Positions 1 to 14,962 of a stretch of DNA of 64,000 nt are shown here, piece after piece. A program made the position numbers and the translations under genes. The notes under the pieces are model-generated. The model saw nothing but the letters and a program-made list of their open reading frames with translations, was not told where the DNA came from and did no database searches. Every line of letters begins with the position of its first letter. Position 1 is the first letter of the stretch. This stretch comes from Centroberyx gerrardi (taxonomy: Eukaryota; Chordata; Actinopteri; Beryciformes; Berycidae): the NCBI RefSeq assembly GCF_048128805.1, contig NC_135999.1, positions 17,170,690-17,234,689 on the forward strand, given 5' to 3'.

Positions 1-1206
1 CATTCTATTCTTAGCTTCAGTTAGCTTCAGTTAGCTTCAGCTTACATGCAAACAACGGTGAATACCGGTAAACTCCTGGTGCCTGTTTGTAACTGTAGTT
101 TGTAGTAACGTACAAGTGCCACAAGATGGCTCGGCCGGCGGAAGTCTCTGGAGCATGCCGTCGTCGATTACCGTAATTATCGGTAATGCATTGCAGTAAC
201 AAAAAAAACGGCTACCTAACGAACCCCAACAGAAGCAGATCAGAAAACAAGGAGGCTTCGTACTAAAATATGAGCAAATATACTTATCAAACAGAGGGAA
301 TTAGAAATAAAGGCCTGTCTCTAATATAAGCCTGCTTCCAATAAAGGCCTGGTACCCTCTGCAGTTGAGGTAAATAAAGGCCTGGGCCAATATTAGAGGA
401 TTTACGGTATTCAATTTAGTTTCCTACCCTGTTGCATGTAAGAAAAGTCAATAACACCAGCAATTAAAATAAAATGTTTTTATGGTGAAATATATTTATT
501 ACCTTTTCGATTTTTTTCAGATGACAAAGACAGTACAATTGATTGATGATTTTATTGGTTTAGCGGTCGACTTCATTGTTTTAGCGGACGATTTCATTGA
601 TTAGCGGTCGACCTGCCCGCCCCGATCTGTAGCCCCGCCCCGTTCTGCAGGCTGCAGCTGGGTGCTTCTCGCTGAGCTACTAACCTTCTACAGGTGTCAA
701 TCAAAGTTTTACAACAATCAGAACGCAACACGTCACTCTGACTCTGATAAGGAGGAATCGGAGGACCTGAACAGCTTCAATACTGACCAAGGAGGTTTTA
801 TATTAACCATAGACCGTAAAACTGACACCTCTTCTTCTGGTCTTTGGTTTTGGAATCGTGCTTCTGCTGTAAGATATCATGTCAAACGCATCATGGAGAA
901 CATTAGCCCTGATTCTATAGGACTCTTTGGGAATCTTTAGTTGTTGTATTGGTTGTTGTCTCTTCTCCTAAACGGTCCCGTGCTAGGAGTCCTCCCTACA
1001 AACGTCGGAGAGGTCAAACAAACTACATCGTATTTCACTTTCCCAAACAGGTGTACATATTGTCCTTCACTTGTCTGCTTGTCACTTGTCAATTTTCAGA
1101 CTTTGTCAAAGACAAGTACACCCAAGGTCTCCATCATAATGAAGTCAAAGATGGCCGACAGACGCCTCGACTTCCTCGCAGGTAGCTGTAGCTACCAACC
1201 TCCTTG
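1..1206. other. Intergenic left edge, no supported gene
   Basis: No conserved coding exon was recognised. Positions 10-41 hold a short tandem repeat built on TTAGCTTCAG. Around 300-410 a short block (motif AATAAAGGCCTG) recurs about three times and looks like the end of a dispersed DNA repeat. Around 540-620 the motif TTAGCGGTCGA and close variants recur three times at a spacing of about 25 bp. A 92-codon open frame at 662-940 is rich in Ser, Asp and Glu, but I recognise no family in it and see no splice structure supporting it. Confidence 0.4.
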
Positions 1207-1214
1207 CTATAGGC

Positions 1215-1554
1215 CAGTGGTTCTCAACGTGGGGTCCGGGGACCACCAGGGGTCCGTGAGGGGGTTCCAGGGGGTCCCCAGCAAATTGACGAATTATTCA
1301 ACTTCACCATTATTTAATTTACAAGACGTTAACACAATTAGAGAATGTAAAGGAATGACTATTTTGATCATAGTTTCACTGTTATCTCTCTACCTACAAT
1401 ACAGACAGTCATGAAATTCTGGACAAAATCATACCGAACAATAAAAATATTCTCAAATTTGGGTCCGAGAGACAAAATCTCATCAAATGGGGGTCCGTGG
1501 CTCTAATGTGGACTAAGTTAGGGTCCTTGATATCAAAAAGGTTGAGAATCACTG
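1215..1554. mobile_element. hAT-type MITE with perfect 8-bp target duplication
   Basis: A 340-bp non-autonomous element. Its left end reads CAGTGGTTCTCAAC and its right end is the inverted counterpart (GTTGAGAATCACTG). It is flanked by an exact 8-bp duplication, CTATAGGC, at 1207-1214 and 1555-1562. Eight-base duplications and CAGTGGTTCTCAA-like ends are hallmarks of the hAT/Charlie group. The interior carries repeated GGGGTCCGTG-like words and no transposase. It looks structurally complete. Confidence 0.9.
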
Positions 1555-1562
1555 CTATAGGC

Positions 1563-2440
1563 TACTGTGCCTCCGAGCAATAAGCTCGCTGCTGCCACCG
1601 GTGGCCGAGCGGTAGATTGAAAGGTAGATTTGGGTTTCTGAATATATTGTTACTGAGAGATCCTAATTATTGTGCAGTATTTTCAATGTCTCTCACGTGT
1701 ATTCTCTTGTGTAAAGTACAGGGCCGGGAGATGTCACTATTGTGTATCCATATGTCAAGTGCATTTCCTACCAATGTATGGTGCTTTACCATAGCTCATT
1801 GGCTGTGGCTGTAATTTGATTATAATCAAATGTTTTGCTACCAAGACGGCTGTGTGGTAATGTAACAAGACTATGAATATAGCAAGTGGAGATAAGACAA
1901 CACAGCGGCACATTCTGTGATTTGAGCTGCTGTTCACCAATATTTCTCAATGCATCATATTTGTGCCATAATCCAGAGGTGAGTGTTCATATAGAGGCCC
2001 AATTCAGAGTACTTATTTGACCACAAGGGTAATAAAAAAAATAAAAAAAAAATCACCCGATTAACATGTTACTCCATGTTCTTGGACAGTGCTGTCGTTA
2101 GCAAGTTCCTCCCCAAGCTGGAAGCACACAGCCTCATTTTGCAATTGTTCAATTTTGGATTTTGTACATGTGTGATAAGAACCTTGGTTCTGGGAGTTCA
2201 TGTTGAAATATGAAAACCCTCTCAGTATTGATATGGTTGAAATTTTCTTTACATAACATGTGTACAGTTGGCAAGTGTTTGTAATCAGTCTTAGCTCGTG
2301 TGAGTTTTCAGGATGTAAAGAAACATACTGTTACTCAGTGTGTGGTCAGTGTAATGATGTAATCTTGGGATGATAAAGCATATTTCCTTTAACACAATAT
2401 TTGAGGAATGAGCTGAATAAAGAGCAAGTACAGAAACTGG
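1563..2440. other. Intergenic, 3' flank of actb
   Basis: AT-rich sequence between the hAT MITE and the poly(A) end of the minus-strand actin gene. An A-tract lies near 2035-2052. I see no gene, RNA or intact repeat. Confidence 0.4.
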
Positions 2441-2458
2441 AGTCTCAGACATGTGCGC

Positions 2459-2464
2459 TTTATT
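2459..2464 (-). terminator. actb: actb poly(A) signal
   Basis: TTTATT on the plus strand is AATAAA in the sense of the minus-strand actin gene, about 530 bases beyond the stop codon. It is the best candidate for the mRNA 3' end and implies a 3' UTR of roughly 0.5 kb, a normal length for beta-actin. Confidence 0.6.
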
Positions 2465-2993
2465 GGATTGTTATTGGTCAGTGTACACCAGAGGCAGACC
2501 GCCCCATGCACAAACCTTTACACCTCCACTCAAGGTAAAAGCTTTGTCTTTTGCATAATGACAAAAACAAACTGGACCAAGTATCATTTAAGGCTGAAAG
2601 TACAAAAACAAAGTCTCAGATTACATAATTTACATATTAAGCAATACTACAGGTCTGTTGGGCAGTGGGCCCACCAGGGAATAAACCTTCATAGAGGCAA
2701 ATAAGGTGGTGAACAAACAGACATCTGGAATGGCCTACACAAACACGACAATGGACATCATGTTCCTCACACGCATAAACCCCGCCTGGGATGCTCTGGT
2801 GAGATCACTTCCTGCAGAGTTTCTCCCCCATCAGGGGGCATGGTACCATAGCCATAGTGATGAGGGGGAATGGAAGAGGTGCTGGGGCTCTGCATACACC
2901 AGTGTGTTGGTGTGCTAGGCATGTATGCAGAGCCAGAGTCGTTTGGGTTTGTAGCGGTGTGTTTAGGGGGGAGGAGGGGCTTGACAAGTCTGT

Positions 2994-5404
<2,411 letters not shown>

Positions 5405-5524
5405 TCAAGTTGGTTAAACCCTTGTCATTATTGGGACTGGACGCTGGATGTCGCAGTGGCGCGTGTGCCAGTCCAAACCCAGTGCTGAGAAACAAAGGCA
5501 GTTTCTCCCTCGGTCTCGCCATGG

Positions 5525-5534
5525 CCATATAAGG
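5525..5534. promoter_or_regulatory. Intronic CArG box (SRF site) of actb
   Basis: CCATATAAGG fits the consensus CC(A/T)6GG. It lies in the first intron of the actin gene, about 190 bp upstream of the start codon. Vertebrate beta-actin genes are known to carry a conserved intron-1 CArG enhancer, so serum response factor binding is the likely role. Confidence 0.75.
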
Positions 5535-6496
5535 CAATAGTCAGACCAGCTTAGAGATGATGGCAGCCCGGCCCGGGAAGCCGCCCCATGTGTCATTGAA
5601 CTACAAACGACTGTCACACAGTCGGCCACTCCCTTAGCTAGTACAGTCATAACAGAATTAACCTGCCACACAAAGCCGATGGCTACAGGCACCGTTGAAG
5701 AATTAGTGTAAACTTCCCTCAACCTGGCATGTCAATGATCAAGTGTAACGGTAAGCCATGATGACCGTACAAGGTTAGATAGAAGAAAAGTCAACTTCTT
5801 ACTGGCATTCGTGTAATGTACCGTAAGAGTCAAGCCATGTCATTAACTACAATTTACGTTACCAACAGACTACAGTTTAAAATTTAAAGTTTTCCCCTGC
5901 AAGTCTCAAGCCGTGTCATCTGCAATCTATGCCGCGTATGTGACACCTGAGAAGCGGAGCGGCATCAGCTGCCATTCATTCTGCTGAGGCACAGTTACAA
6001 GGCGAAGGCGTCAAAGCAAATGTTAACATGTAAGCAGAAGGGTCAAGCTTTAATCTGGATCATTAAAACTGACCGATGAGGACCGCTGACAAGCCAGACA
6101 GACTATTAAACACAACGATACCGAAACCGGATAGTTCACAACATGCCAACACATACACAACACCTGCTGGGTGGATGATACCGATCGATCAGAAAACGGA
6201 TATCAAGAATGACACTTAACCTACGTGACCAAGCAAAAGTTACCAACGTAAACTTGAGTCAAATGTGAAACCTGACTAGCCAGTGGGTTAACTTCAGCTG
6301 GCTGGCTCAAGTTTAAAAAAAGTAAATTGTGGCAATGCATTTGATCCTGAAATAAAATGTCATCGCAAATCATCTCTGCAGTTCTCTTACCTGTGTGTGG
6401 GAGGGTTATCGGCTTGGGAGAATCGTGAATGAATGCAACACTCCGCTAGGATTTAGTGTCAGGACTCGACTGCAATGGAAGCCAATAAATTGCAGG

Positions 6497-6567
6497 ATTT
6501 TATCGGAGCTCGTGCTGCAGCCCCTCTCCATAAAAGGCGAACTTTCCGCACAGCGCCGTCTGATTGG
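6497..6567 (-). promoter_or_regulatory. actb: actb core promoter: CCAAT, CArG, TATA
   Basis: In sense orientation (minus strand) the order is a CCAAT box (plus-strand ATTGG at 6563-6567), a CArG box (CCATAAAAGG, 6529-6538) and a TATA-like GATAAAAT (about 6497-6506). The elements are about 30 bp apart, which is the classical beta-actin promoter spacing. Transcription would start near 6475, and the untranslated first exon ends at the donor GTAAGAG near 6391. Confidence 0.8.
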
Positions 6568-6579
6568 TCCAGCTGCATC

Positions 6580-7505
6580 CATTAGGTGTGGCGCATTCAG
6601 ATTGTGTGTCTGCGCTCTGACAAGACAGGGGGAAGCATCATGAAAAGTAACCTATATAAAATTAAAATTATTAATCTGATGTCATTCAGAGTTCAATAAA
6701 ACATTTATATTCCGTCCCTCTCTGGCAATAATTGTTGTATTAATTCTTGATTGTTGGTGATGTTGATGTGGAGCACTTTGTTGTTAAATGTCTGTCTTTA
6801 ATTGTAATGTCCTTTCTGTTGTGGTTGTATTTGTCTGACAGTTGCCACAGACACAAAGAGAATTTCCGAAAGGATAATAAACTAACTAACTAACTAACTA
6901 ACTAATAGTGACAGACAATTCAAGTAGGCAACAAAACACAGCAGAAAATCTTGGTCTCAATCTCCAGAGTCCTTTGGCAGTTCACAGGATAAAATGTTGC
7001 CTCTGAAAAGGTTTTGTGTTGATGACATTGAGGTAATGAATAAATGTTGATGCAAACCAATCTACAGTGTAATGGTTTTAATTCCAGGCATCGTCCGCAT
7101 TACAGAGGGGCCTACAATGCCTGTTTGACTCCTTACACTTCAGAATAAACACCATAGAACCACATTAGATTAATACAAGCATTCTATTCTATTCTGTTGT
7201 ATTCTATTCTATTATTTGTGCATTTAAGGAGTGCCTACGTGCAGAACATAGACCAGCAAATGTTGGACGTAATGGATCCAATTTATCTGAGAGACAAGGG
7301 AATACAATAGAATTGAATTGAACTGGATTAAACTGAAGCCTGTGTTAACCCACTCGTTGCAACAAAAGTGAGCAAATAGTTTTATTTTCTCTCTCATCTC
7401 AGATGGTAGAGCTCATATGCAAGGCCAGGAAAGGGGCGATTACAACCTCGGGTCACTGATAGCCCTGTTAACACGTTGACACGTCTGCACCGCATACCAG
7501 CGAGT

Positions 7506-7558
<53 letters not shown>

Positions 7559-8250
7559 CAGTGTGACAGTGGAGGTATGGTCACAGCAAACTCTCAGAGG
7601 CTGTAAATCTGTTATCTATCATCACTTGTCTGTTTATGTGTGAAGGAGTGCTGGGGGAAGTTTAAACTTGCCTGCCTCAATTAGAGAGCTGTTATGGACA
7701 GGTGTGTCTTTTCCGGAACATATCTATATTTGGTGTCAAAATGAAACTATGGGCCTATTATGGATATATCTGCTTATGACTCACATTGCCATGCACAATG
7801 CTGCATATTCACATGTCTGCTCATGTGCACATGCCACCAAACCTCAAATACCTGTGAAGGTGTGGCATATTTTTCCATAACAACAGACTCCTTGCGCAAT
7901 GCTCGTATTATAACTTGACTAGAGATTAAGTGGGTGTGTTAGGGTGCTGTTTTAGCTCAATAAGGGCACTGGACTAAGACCCATAAACTTACACTAGGAA
8001 TTCCCACTGGCTGTATGTGTTCCAAATAAGGATATATGGAGCCAGCTCACCAAAAGTGACAGGATGTAGGTTTCACAAAGCCTCACTTCTGCAGCTGCAC
8101 GCAGGAAGTGACCACACAGATACTTACACACACTTATGTCATCAGGTATGTTGTAAGAGAGCCGCTAAGGACACCATACAGGGGGGTGGATGAGCTTGAT
8201 CAGGGAATTGGCTGTCCAGACTGTCATTATCCTGCCCCAGACAGGCATAG

Positions 8251-8304
<54 letters not shown>

Positions 8305-9590
8305 ACACACACACACATACACACACACCAAGTATAGACCCAGGGCAGGACAACCATCCCTTTAAGAGTTCCTTTGGATGACGTCCATATAAGGAGATAT
8401 TGGAGAGCGTCACATGGGGGGAAGAATGCACTGCTCAGGTCATGTGACCGGTCTGAGGAAATGAATGAATCTCCCTTTTTAAGGGTGTGTGTGTGTCTGT
8501 GCATGCCGTTTTAGCATGTCACTTTTCAGCTTGATAGATTTCCATATAATCCACCAATAGGCAAAGATTCATGTTCAAAGAGAGAGAGGGAGGGAGGAAG
8601 ATGGGGGAGAGAAAGGTAACAGTTTCAGATAAGCTTGCAACTTGGCACTCACTCACTCACTCTAATTTCTCAATGTTTCCTCTCAACACTTTTACCCAAC
8701 ATTGGTCATTTTACATGCACGCGGTGTAAACAGACACACACACACACACACACACACTCTGCCTCCCTGCGTTGCTCCCTCACACATTGAGAGAAACTCA
8801 CAGGCCTGGCTCTCAGCTCTGACTAAGACCGTATATGGAAGAAGCTACCAGGTAGCTTCTGCCTGCTTCTCACTCATCCCTCTCTCTCTATCTCCTGTCT
8901 CTCTCTCTCTCCCTCTCTTGCCCTCTTTCTCTTAAACACACATTCTCTCTCTTCTTTTATCTCCCACATTTTTTCATTTGCTGTTTCTCTCCTCGATCAT
9001 TCATTTCCGTATTCCCAGGACACTGACAATTATAGGAGTGTGTTATTTGTGTGTTTCACTCTGTAGCAGTCTTTCCCAGTCATTTATGGCATCACATTCC
9101 AACTGAGTTTCATACACGGCATTGAGAGGTGTGGCGTGTTTGAGAGAGAGAATGAGAGAGGGAGAAAATGTGGATCAGATTCTTTGAATGTAATATTAGC
9201 GGATAATTATTTCTCCAAGCAATGGTCTATGAGTGTACAAAATATATCAGTATTTTAAATGCACAAGCACTATAGAAGTGTGGTGTTGCCCTTTTAATCC
9301 CTGATGCCAAAAATAGAATAAATGTATCCTCTCCCTGAGTGAGACTTAAGTTCATTAAGGTATACTTGTGCTGTTGTCATTAACCCAAAAGAAAAAGTCT
9401 TGTCATTTAAGGCCCTGACCCATAGATTAAGAAACATTGCTACAGAGCAACGCCTGGAATTGTCATCCTGACCATTTCAAGTAGACTTTCAATTAGACAG
9501 CATCTATATTCAGAGCCCATGAACTTTACATCAGTGTATACATCAGAAGTAGATTGTTTCCTCCAGAGATCAAAATGGAAAATAACCAAT
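6580..9590. other. Repeat-rich intergenic region between actb and the mucin-like gene
   Basis: No gene was recognised. About 6770-6905 resembles a LINE/SINE 3' tail ending in an ACTA-type repeat. 7180-7215 is a TTCTA-type repeat, 7508-7557 a CA run and 8250-8333 a second CA run. CT-rich and GA-rich tracts lie near 8880-8960 and 8579-8617. The open frames across the CA runs are simple-repeat artefacts. Confidence 0.5.
8250..8333. repeat. CA microsatellite
   Basis: A run of about 84 bp of CA dinucleotides, lightly interrupted, in the actb upstream intergenic region. No link to a gene is seen. Confidence 0.95.
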
Positions 9591-9609
9591 GGAAACCTTT
9601 TTCACAATT

Positions 9610-9615
9610 TTTATT
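9610..9615 (-). terminator. Poly(A) signal of the CUB/mucin-like gene
   Basis: TTTATT on the plus strand reads AATAAA in the sense strand of the adjacent minus-strand gene, about 100 bases past its stop codon at 9715-9717. It gives a short 3' UTR. Confidence 0.6.
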
Positions 9616-9714
9616 TACAAAACAAGGTCGAAGACATTTGACCCCCAGAATGCAAAAATTTGTTATAAAATTGAGCTGCAAAAAATGATTTCTGTGTGTG
9701 TGTGTGTGTGTGTT

Positions 9715-9993
9715 TTAAGCAGTCCAACTCTTCCCCAGGTCTACCAGCTCCATGCCTTCACAATAGGACCGTGGCCTCGACGCCCTCACCTGGATTCATA
9801 GGGGAACAACACATAATCAAGAACAGATAGACAAGTTCAAGTTTGTTTATCTATATAGCCCTTCATCACATGTTCTCAAAGGACTTCACAGAGAGTGAGC
9901 CTAACTAGATCTAGCTGATCAACAATCAACCATAGAACAGAAGTAGGACAGACATCAGGAAGAGCAAGACACACAAACACAGAGACAACAGAT

Positions 9994-10062
<69 letters not shown>

Positions 10063-10929
10063 CGCACACACACACACACACTCACTGTGGGTGTCCTGTG
10101 CGAGGCCAGTTGTTGCAGGAGGGGGAAGGGTGTCCACTGGATGGGCTCCACTGGCCAACTGCAGACAGACAGGTCGCTGGCCTTGCCTGAGTCCAGCACA
10201 CAGTCCCCCACGCTCATCTCACTGCCCCTCCAGCCATACTGGGAGCTACAGGGAATGTACAGAAGTCTATTTAATTCAATAGCAGGCTAATAGAGGCAGC
10301 AAATGATTCTGTTGGGGTTAGATGGTGGGGAGGTGGTATCTTTGTATGTCTTTGTATGTATGTATGAGTGTATGTATATACAGATATATATACTGAACAA
10401 AAAATAAACGCAACACTTTTGGTTTTGCTCCCATTTTTCATGAGTTGAAATAAAAGATCTAACTTTTTCTATTCACACAAAAGGCTTATTTCTCTCAAAT
10501 TTTGTTCACAAATTTTTTTAAATCGATGTTAGTGAGCACTTTGAGTTCAGCTCCTTTGCCAAGATAATCCATCCACCTGACAGGTGTGGCATATCAAGAT
10601 GCTGATTAAACAATAATCATGCTGTTTTAATAGATTTAAACAAATTTGTGAACAAAATTTGAGAGAAATAAGCCTTTTGTGTGCATAGAAAAAGTCTTGG
10701 ATCTTTCATTTCAACTCATTAAAAATGGGAGCAAAACCAAAAGTGTTGCGTTTATATTTTTGTTCAGTATATTTATCTCTGAGGCTGCGTACATAATGAA
10801 ATAACTTCTGTGCTATAACTATAAATATACTATAAATGTATGCGTTTTTAAGCTGCAAAAACAATTGCCTCAATGAAGACATTTGTTTTTTCTAATTGAA
10901 TCTATAGGTAGCTAGATGACTAGAGTGAA

Positions 10930-11011
<82 letters not shown>

Positions 11012-11362
11012 CAACATGGCTAAGGCTAATAATAAAATAAATTATTGGTAAACCCCCCCCCACATTATTTGCCCCCTGTATGATCACCCGACCCATTAAC
11101 ACCTCATGCTCAGCTCATGTTGAATGCTGGATGTGTGTACCTGTGGGGGTAGACTGTGTTGATGCGTGTTCCGTGGCTGGGGCAAGTGGAAGCCAGTGAC
11201 AACGTGTCGTCGTGGTAACAGCAGGGGCGGTCGAGTGCCCGCAGGTGTAGTAACTCGTCCGAGCGTGTGAAGGCAGGGTTATCCAGAGAGTCTGCCGATC
11301 CCGCCCATGAACGCAACCAGAACCGGCCTGACAACTCATCAAAATGGTTGAACCTGCGATAG

Positions 11363-11427
<65 letters not shown>

Positions 11428-12505
11428 CTGTTGGCTCTGATTTTGTTGATGTCTATGAGTTAATTTCATTTCCAATTAAATCCATTTTGGAAAACATGGA
11501 TTTAGTCATTTAATAGGCTATTTATAAAATATATTGGATATAGCATGTATAAGTGTTGTTTTATCAACCAAGGACTTAAGTTAAAAATATAAATTTACCA
11601 TATATATTTTTTTCATTTTATGCCAGCAATCATCATAATAATAAGTAAGAGTAGTTGTTGCTTGGTGGCCATCTTATTCAGAGCTAAAACTCATTAAGTT
11701 TTCCATACACTAAGTTTAATTTTTTTTAGACTTTAATGTCTTACTAGAGTTAAAAGCTGCACTAGGAAACTTTGCATGTTGGCAGTTGGGAGCGAGAGGT
11801 AACGGTTTGAACTTCAATGCCAAGTATTTATTAACTAATTATTAACTAATCATGTAACATGACATCAGTAAACTGCACATAGTGGCTGCCGATCTGTGAA
11901 TGCTTCACACCAAAAGATACCAAGAGGACAGAGGCAAAAGATCTAACGGGGAGTCCTGCTTTCTCTGGACGGAGCGCTCGCTTGCTGCTGTTGAGGACAG
12001 TTTGTATTTCACACTGAAGTTTTGATTCAGACGGAGAAGTTTGCTGAGCAGTGTCCATACCAAACAACACAATTTAGAACCTACGGCGTCTCAGTTAAGG
12101 TGGATGGGACGCTCTTCTCTGTTCAAACCCCAGTTTGTGACTTCGACTGACAAGACTAAGGTGTATTTTTCCATAAAAATCTTTCCTAGTGCAGCTTTAA
12201 GACTAATGTCTCACCATTTACTTCACGTCTACTGCATAGCTTGCATCTATGCAGTTCAGCAGCCAGACTATGACACCTAGTGGAGATTACTGTAACTACA
12301 ATTATCATGTGTAGTCGTTACAGTCACAGTGTTTTTGTATTTCCTCCTCTCTCCCCTCCCTCTTCTCAAAACATCTGATCTCTCCTCAGCAGTCTGGAAG
12401 TGTTATTACCATATAAATCAAATTAATCATTCCAGTTCTGGTGTCACGTTCATTCAAATGCCTTTTTCTACGGGCTGTGTGAGATGAGTCGGAGATTCAG
12501 TGATG

Positions 12506-12545
<40 letters not shown>

Positions 12546-13390
12546 TTCTGTTATTGTATACTTAAGGCCCACCCAGTAGCCCATGGGAATCCTCACCCAC
12601 ACGCCCTGACACAAACACCCTATAACCTCTCATTCACTCTCTACATAATGTTTTTACTGGATCCACCCCAGCCCTCTTGACTTCTAATCATGTGAATGTC
12701 CCAGTGTTTGTATTGTACGCTGTGTGCGTGCTGTGATTATATATGTGTATGTGAGTGAGTGGGTGTGTATACCTGCTCCGAGTCTGGTCCACTTTGGCCT
12801 GGATCAGCATGGCCCGGTAGCGTCGCACCGCCACAAGTGCCAGAATGGCAATTACGGTCACCATGATGAGTAAGATGGCGAGACACGCCCCCGCCAGCCG
12901 CGCTCGCGTCATCTTCACGTCACACCTCTGACCCATGTACCAGAAGTCCTCTCCTACAAGGCAGCTGACACACGCAAACATACACTACCAGTCAAAAAAC
13001 ACATTTTTCTTTATTTTTTACAATTTTCCACATTTTAGAATAATAGTAAAGACATCAAAACTATGAAATAACACAAATGGAATTATGCAGTGACCAAAAA
13101 GTGTTAAACAAATCAAAACTATCTTATGTTTTAGATTCTTTAAAGCAGCCACCCTTTGCCTTCATGGAAAGGCAAAGGCTTTGGAAAGAAATTCATACAT
13201 AGGCATCAACTTCACTATTTATATTTGTCTAAAAAAACAAATTTCAAGCATTTAAGCATAAGCCTTTAGATCAAAATGGCTTTAAGAACATGAAAAACAT
13301 AGTACATTCAATCAGGTGTGTCCAAACTTTTGACTGGTAGTATACACTCTCATACACAAACTTTGCTTGGATGGATGGAGAGAAACAAAA

Positions 13391-13434
<44 letters not shown>

Positions 13435-14694
13435 CACCGGCAAACTGGAAGCTGGCCTGGATGGTGCGTGCAGATGCCGTGGTGGTGGCAGTAGTCAGAG
13501 TGGCAGTCAGAGGAACAGCTGTGGTTTGCAGTGCCAGGCTGGGACACACACTCGTAGCCCGCTGGACACTGCAGCAACCAGTCACACACACCCCCCTGCA
13601 GACCTGGAGGGGAGACGTGTGAGTGTGTGCATGTGTAAGTTAAAACAGTCAGCCATGCAAACAACTCCAAAAAGGTGCAGCTGCCAGCTATCCTTTCCCT
13701 CTTGGATTGAAGTTACTACAGAGAAAAGAAACAATGATCCTTATAGCAATAACAATAGTGCTTGCATGTGTTCTTGTTGACATCAATATGTACCCATAAC
13801 ACCAGTGTGAATTTGTGCAGACGGGGAAAACCAAAAGTGAAAAGAGTAACAAGATTACATGCCTCATTAACCCGTTCAATATTGGAGTAAGCCAGGCCAT
13901 CTTAACCAGGTTTCTCGTAATTGGATTGTGATCTAAACCAAGTTATTCTAACTGAGTTATTATGTTTACATATGTCAACCTAAGGTGGGAGCTAATTAAG
14001 TAACCATGTTAAGAATGGAATTCTCCATGTAAACGTGACTGCGGCTGACCATTTACCCAGCACTATAACTCAATTGTCCTGATGCACTAAACCCCACCCA
14101 ACTGGCACCCTGAGCAAGTTAAAACAAACACTAAAAATTATTTGCAAATACTGTTTGGTTCTGGTCTGATTTGTTCCTACAATGACATTATATTAAGACC
14201 TCTTCAGACAGTGAGACCCCTGAATGCAGGCTCACCTCCCACTGTGATGTTGGTGATCTTGGACGATCTGAAGCTCCTCCCCTCGCGAACAGCCTGAGCC
14301 AGTCCCGTTCGTTCCAGCAGTGATGCGGGTCCTGTGATGCCCAGCCAGTCCAGAGCCTCTCTGGTTCTGAACTCCAGCAGACTCTGGACTGCCAGGCCAC
14401 TGCAACAACAGCAGAAGAGTAGATTGTTACATTCTCTACCTCTCTCAGAGCAATCCTCTCTCTTTATCTTTCTCTCCATACAACCTACTATAACCTCGCT
14501 ATTTATACAGTATATACAGTATATCATCCTCTCTCCATCTCTCTACTCCGCCTCACCTGCTCCAGACTCCCAGCAGCCTGCTGAACCCTGGAGCTCTCAG
14601 TAGGTACGGCTCCACCTGAAAGAAAAGAGGAGTGACAACACTGAATCAGCTACTAGATGAAAGTTTGAAACTTTAGTAGTGTGTTCATTAGTGC

Positions 14695-14754
<60 letters not shown>

Positions 14755-14907
14755 CTTCTCCCACCCAGGCAGCAGTGTCTTCCTCCAGACCAGCAGTTGA
14801 AGCCGAGCTGGACTCTTCTACAATGATCTGCAGCAGCAGCTCAATGGACTCCACTGGAGTGAACAAGCAAATTAGTCTGTTACTATATGCCTGCAATCTG
14901 GATAATT

Positions 14908-14962
<55 letters not shown>

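Noticed and set aside
662-940. 92-codon plus-strand open frame
   Set aside because: No recognisable family, no start context or splice support; it may be a transposon relic.
1590-1625. tRNA-like phrase GGTGGCCGAGCGGTAGATT
   Set aside because: No acceptor stem, anticodon arm or B-box follows at proper spacing; at best a SINE scrap.
8108-8504. Open frames rich in Thr-His or Cys-Val on both strands
   Set aside because: They are translations of CA/TG microsatellites. The same holds near 10000, 11100-11475, 14600-14900, 34472-34756, 41132-41365, 44945-45421 and 63369-63700.
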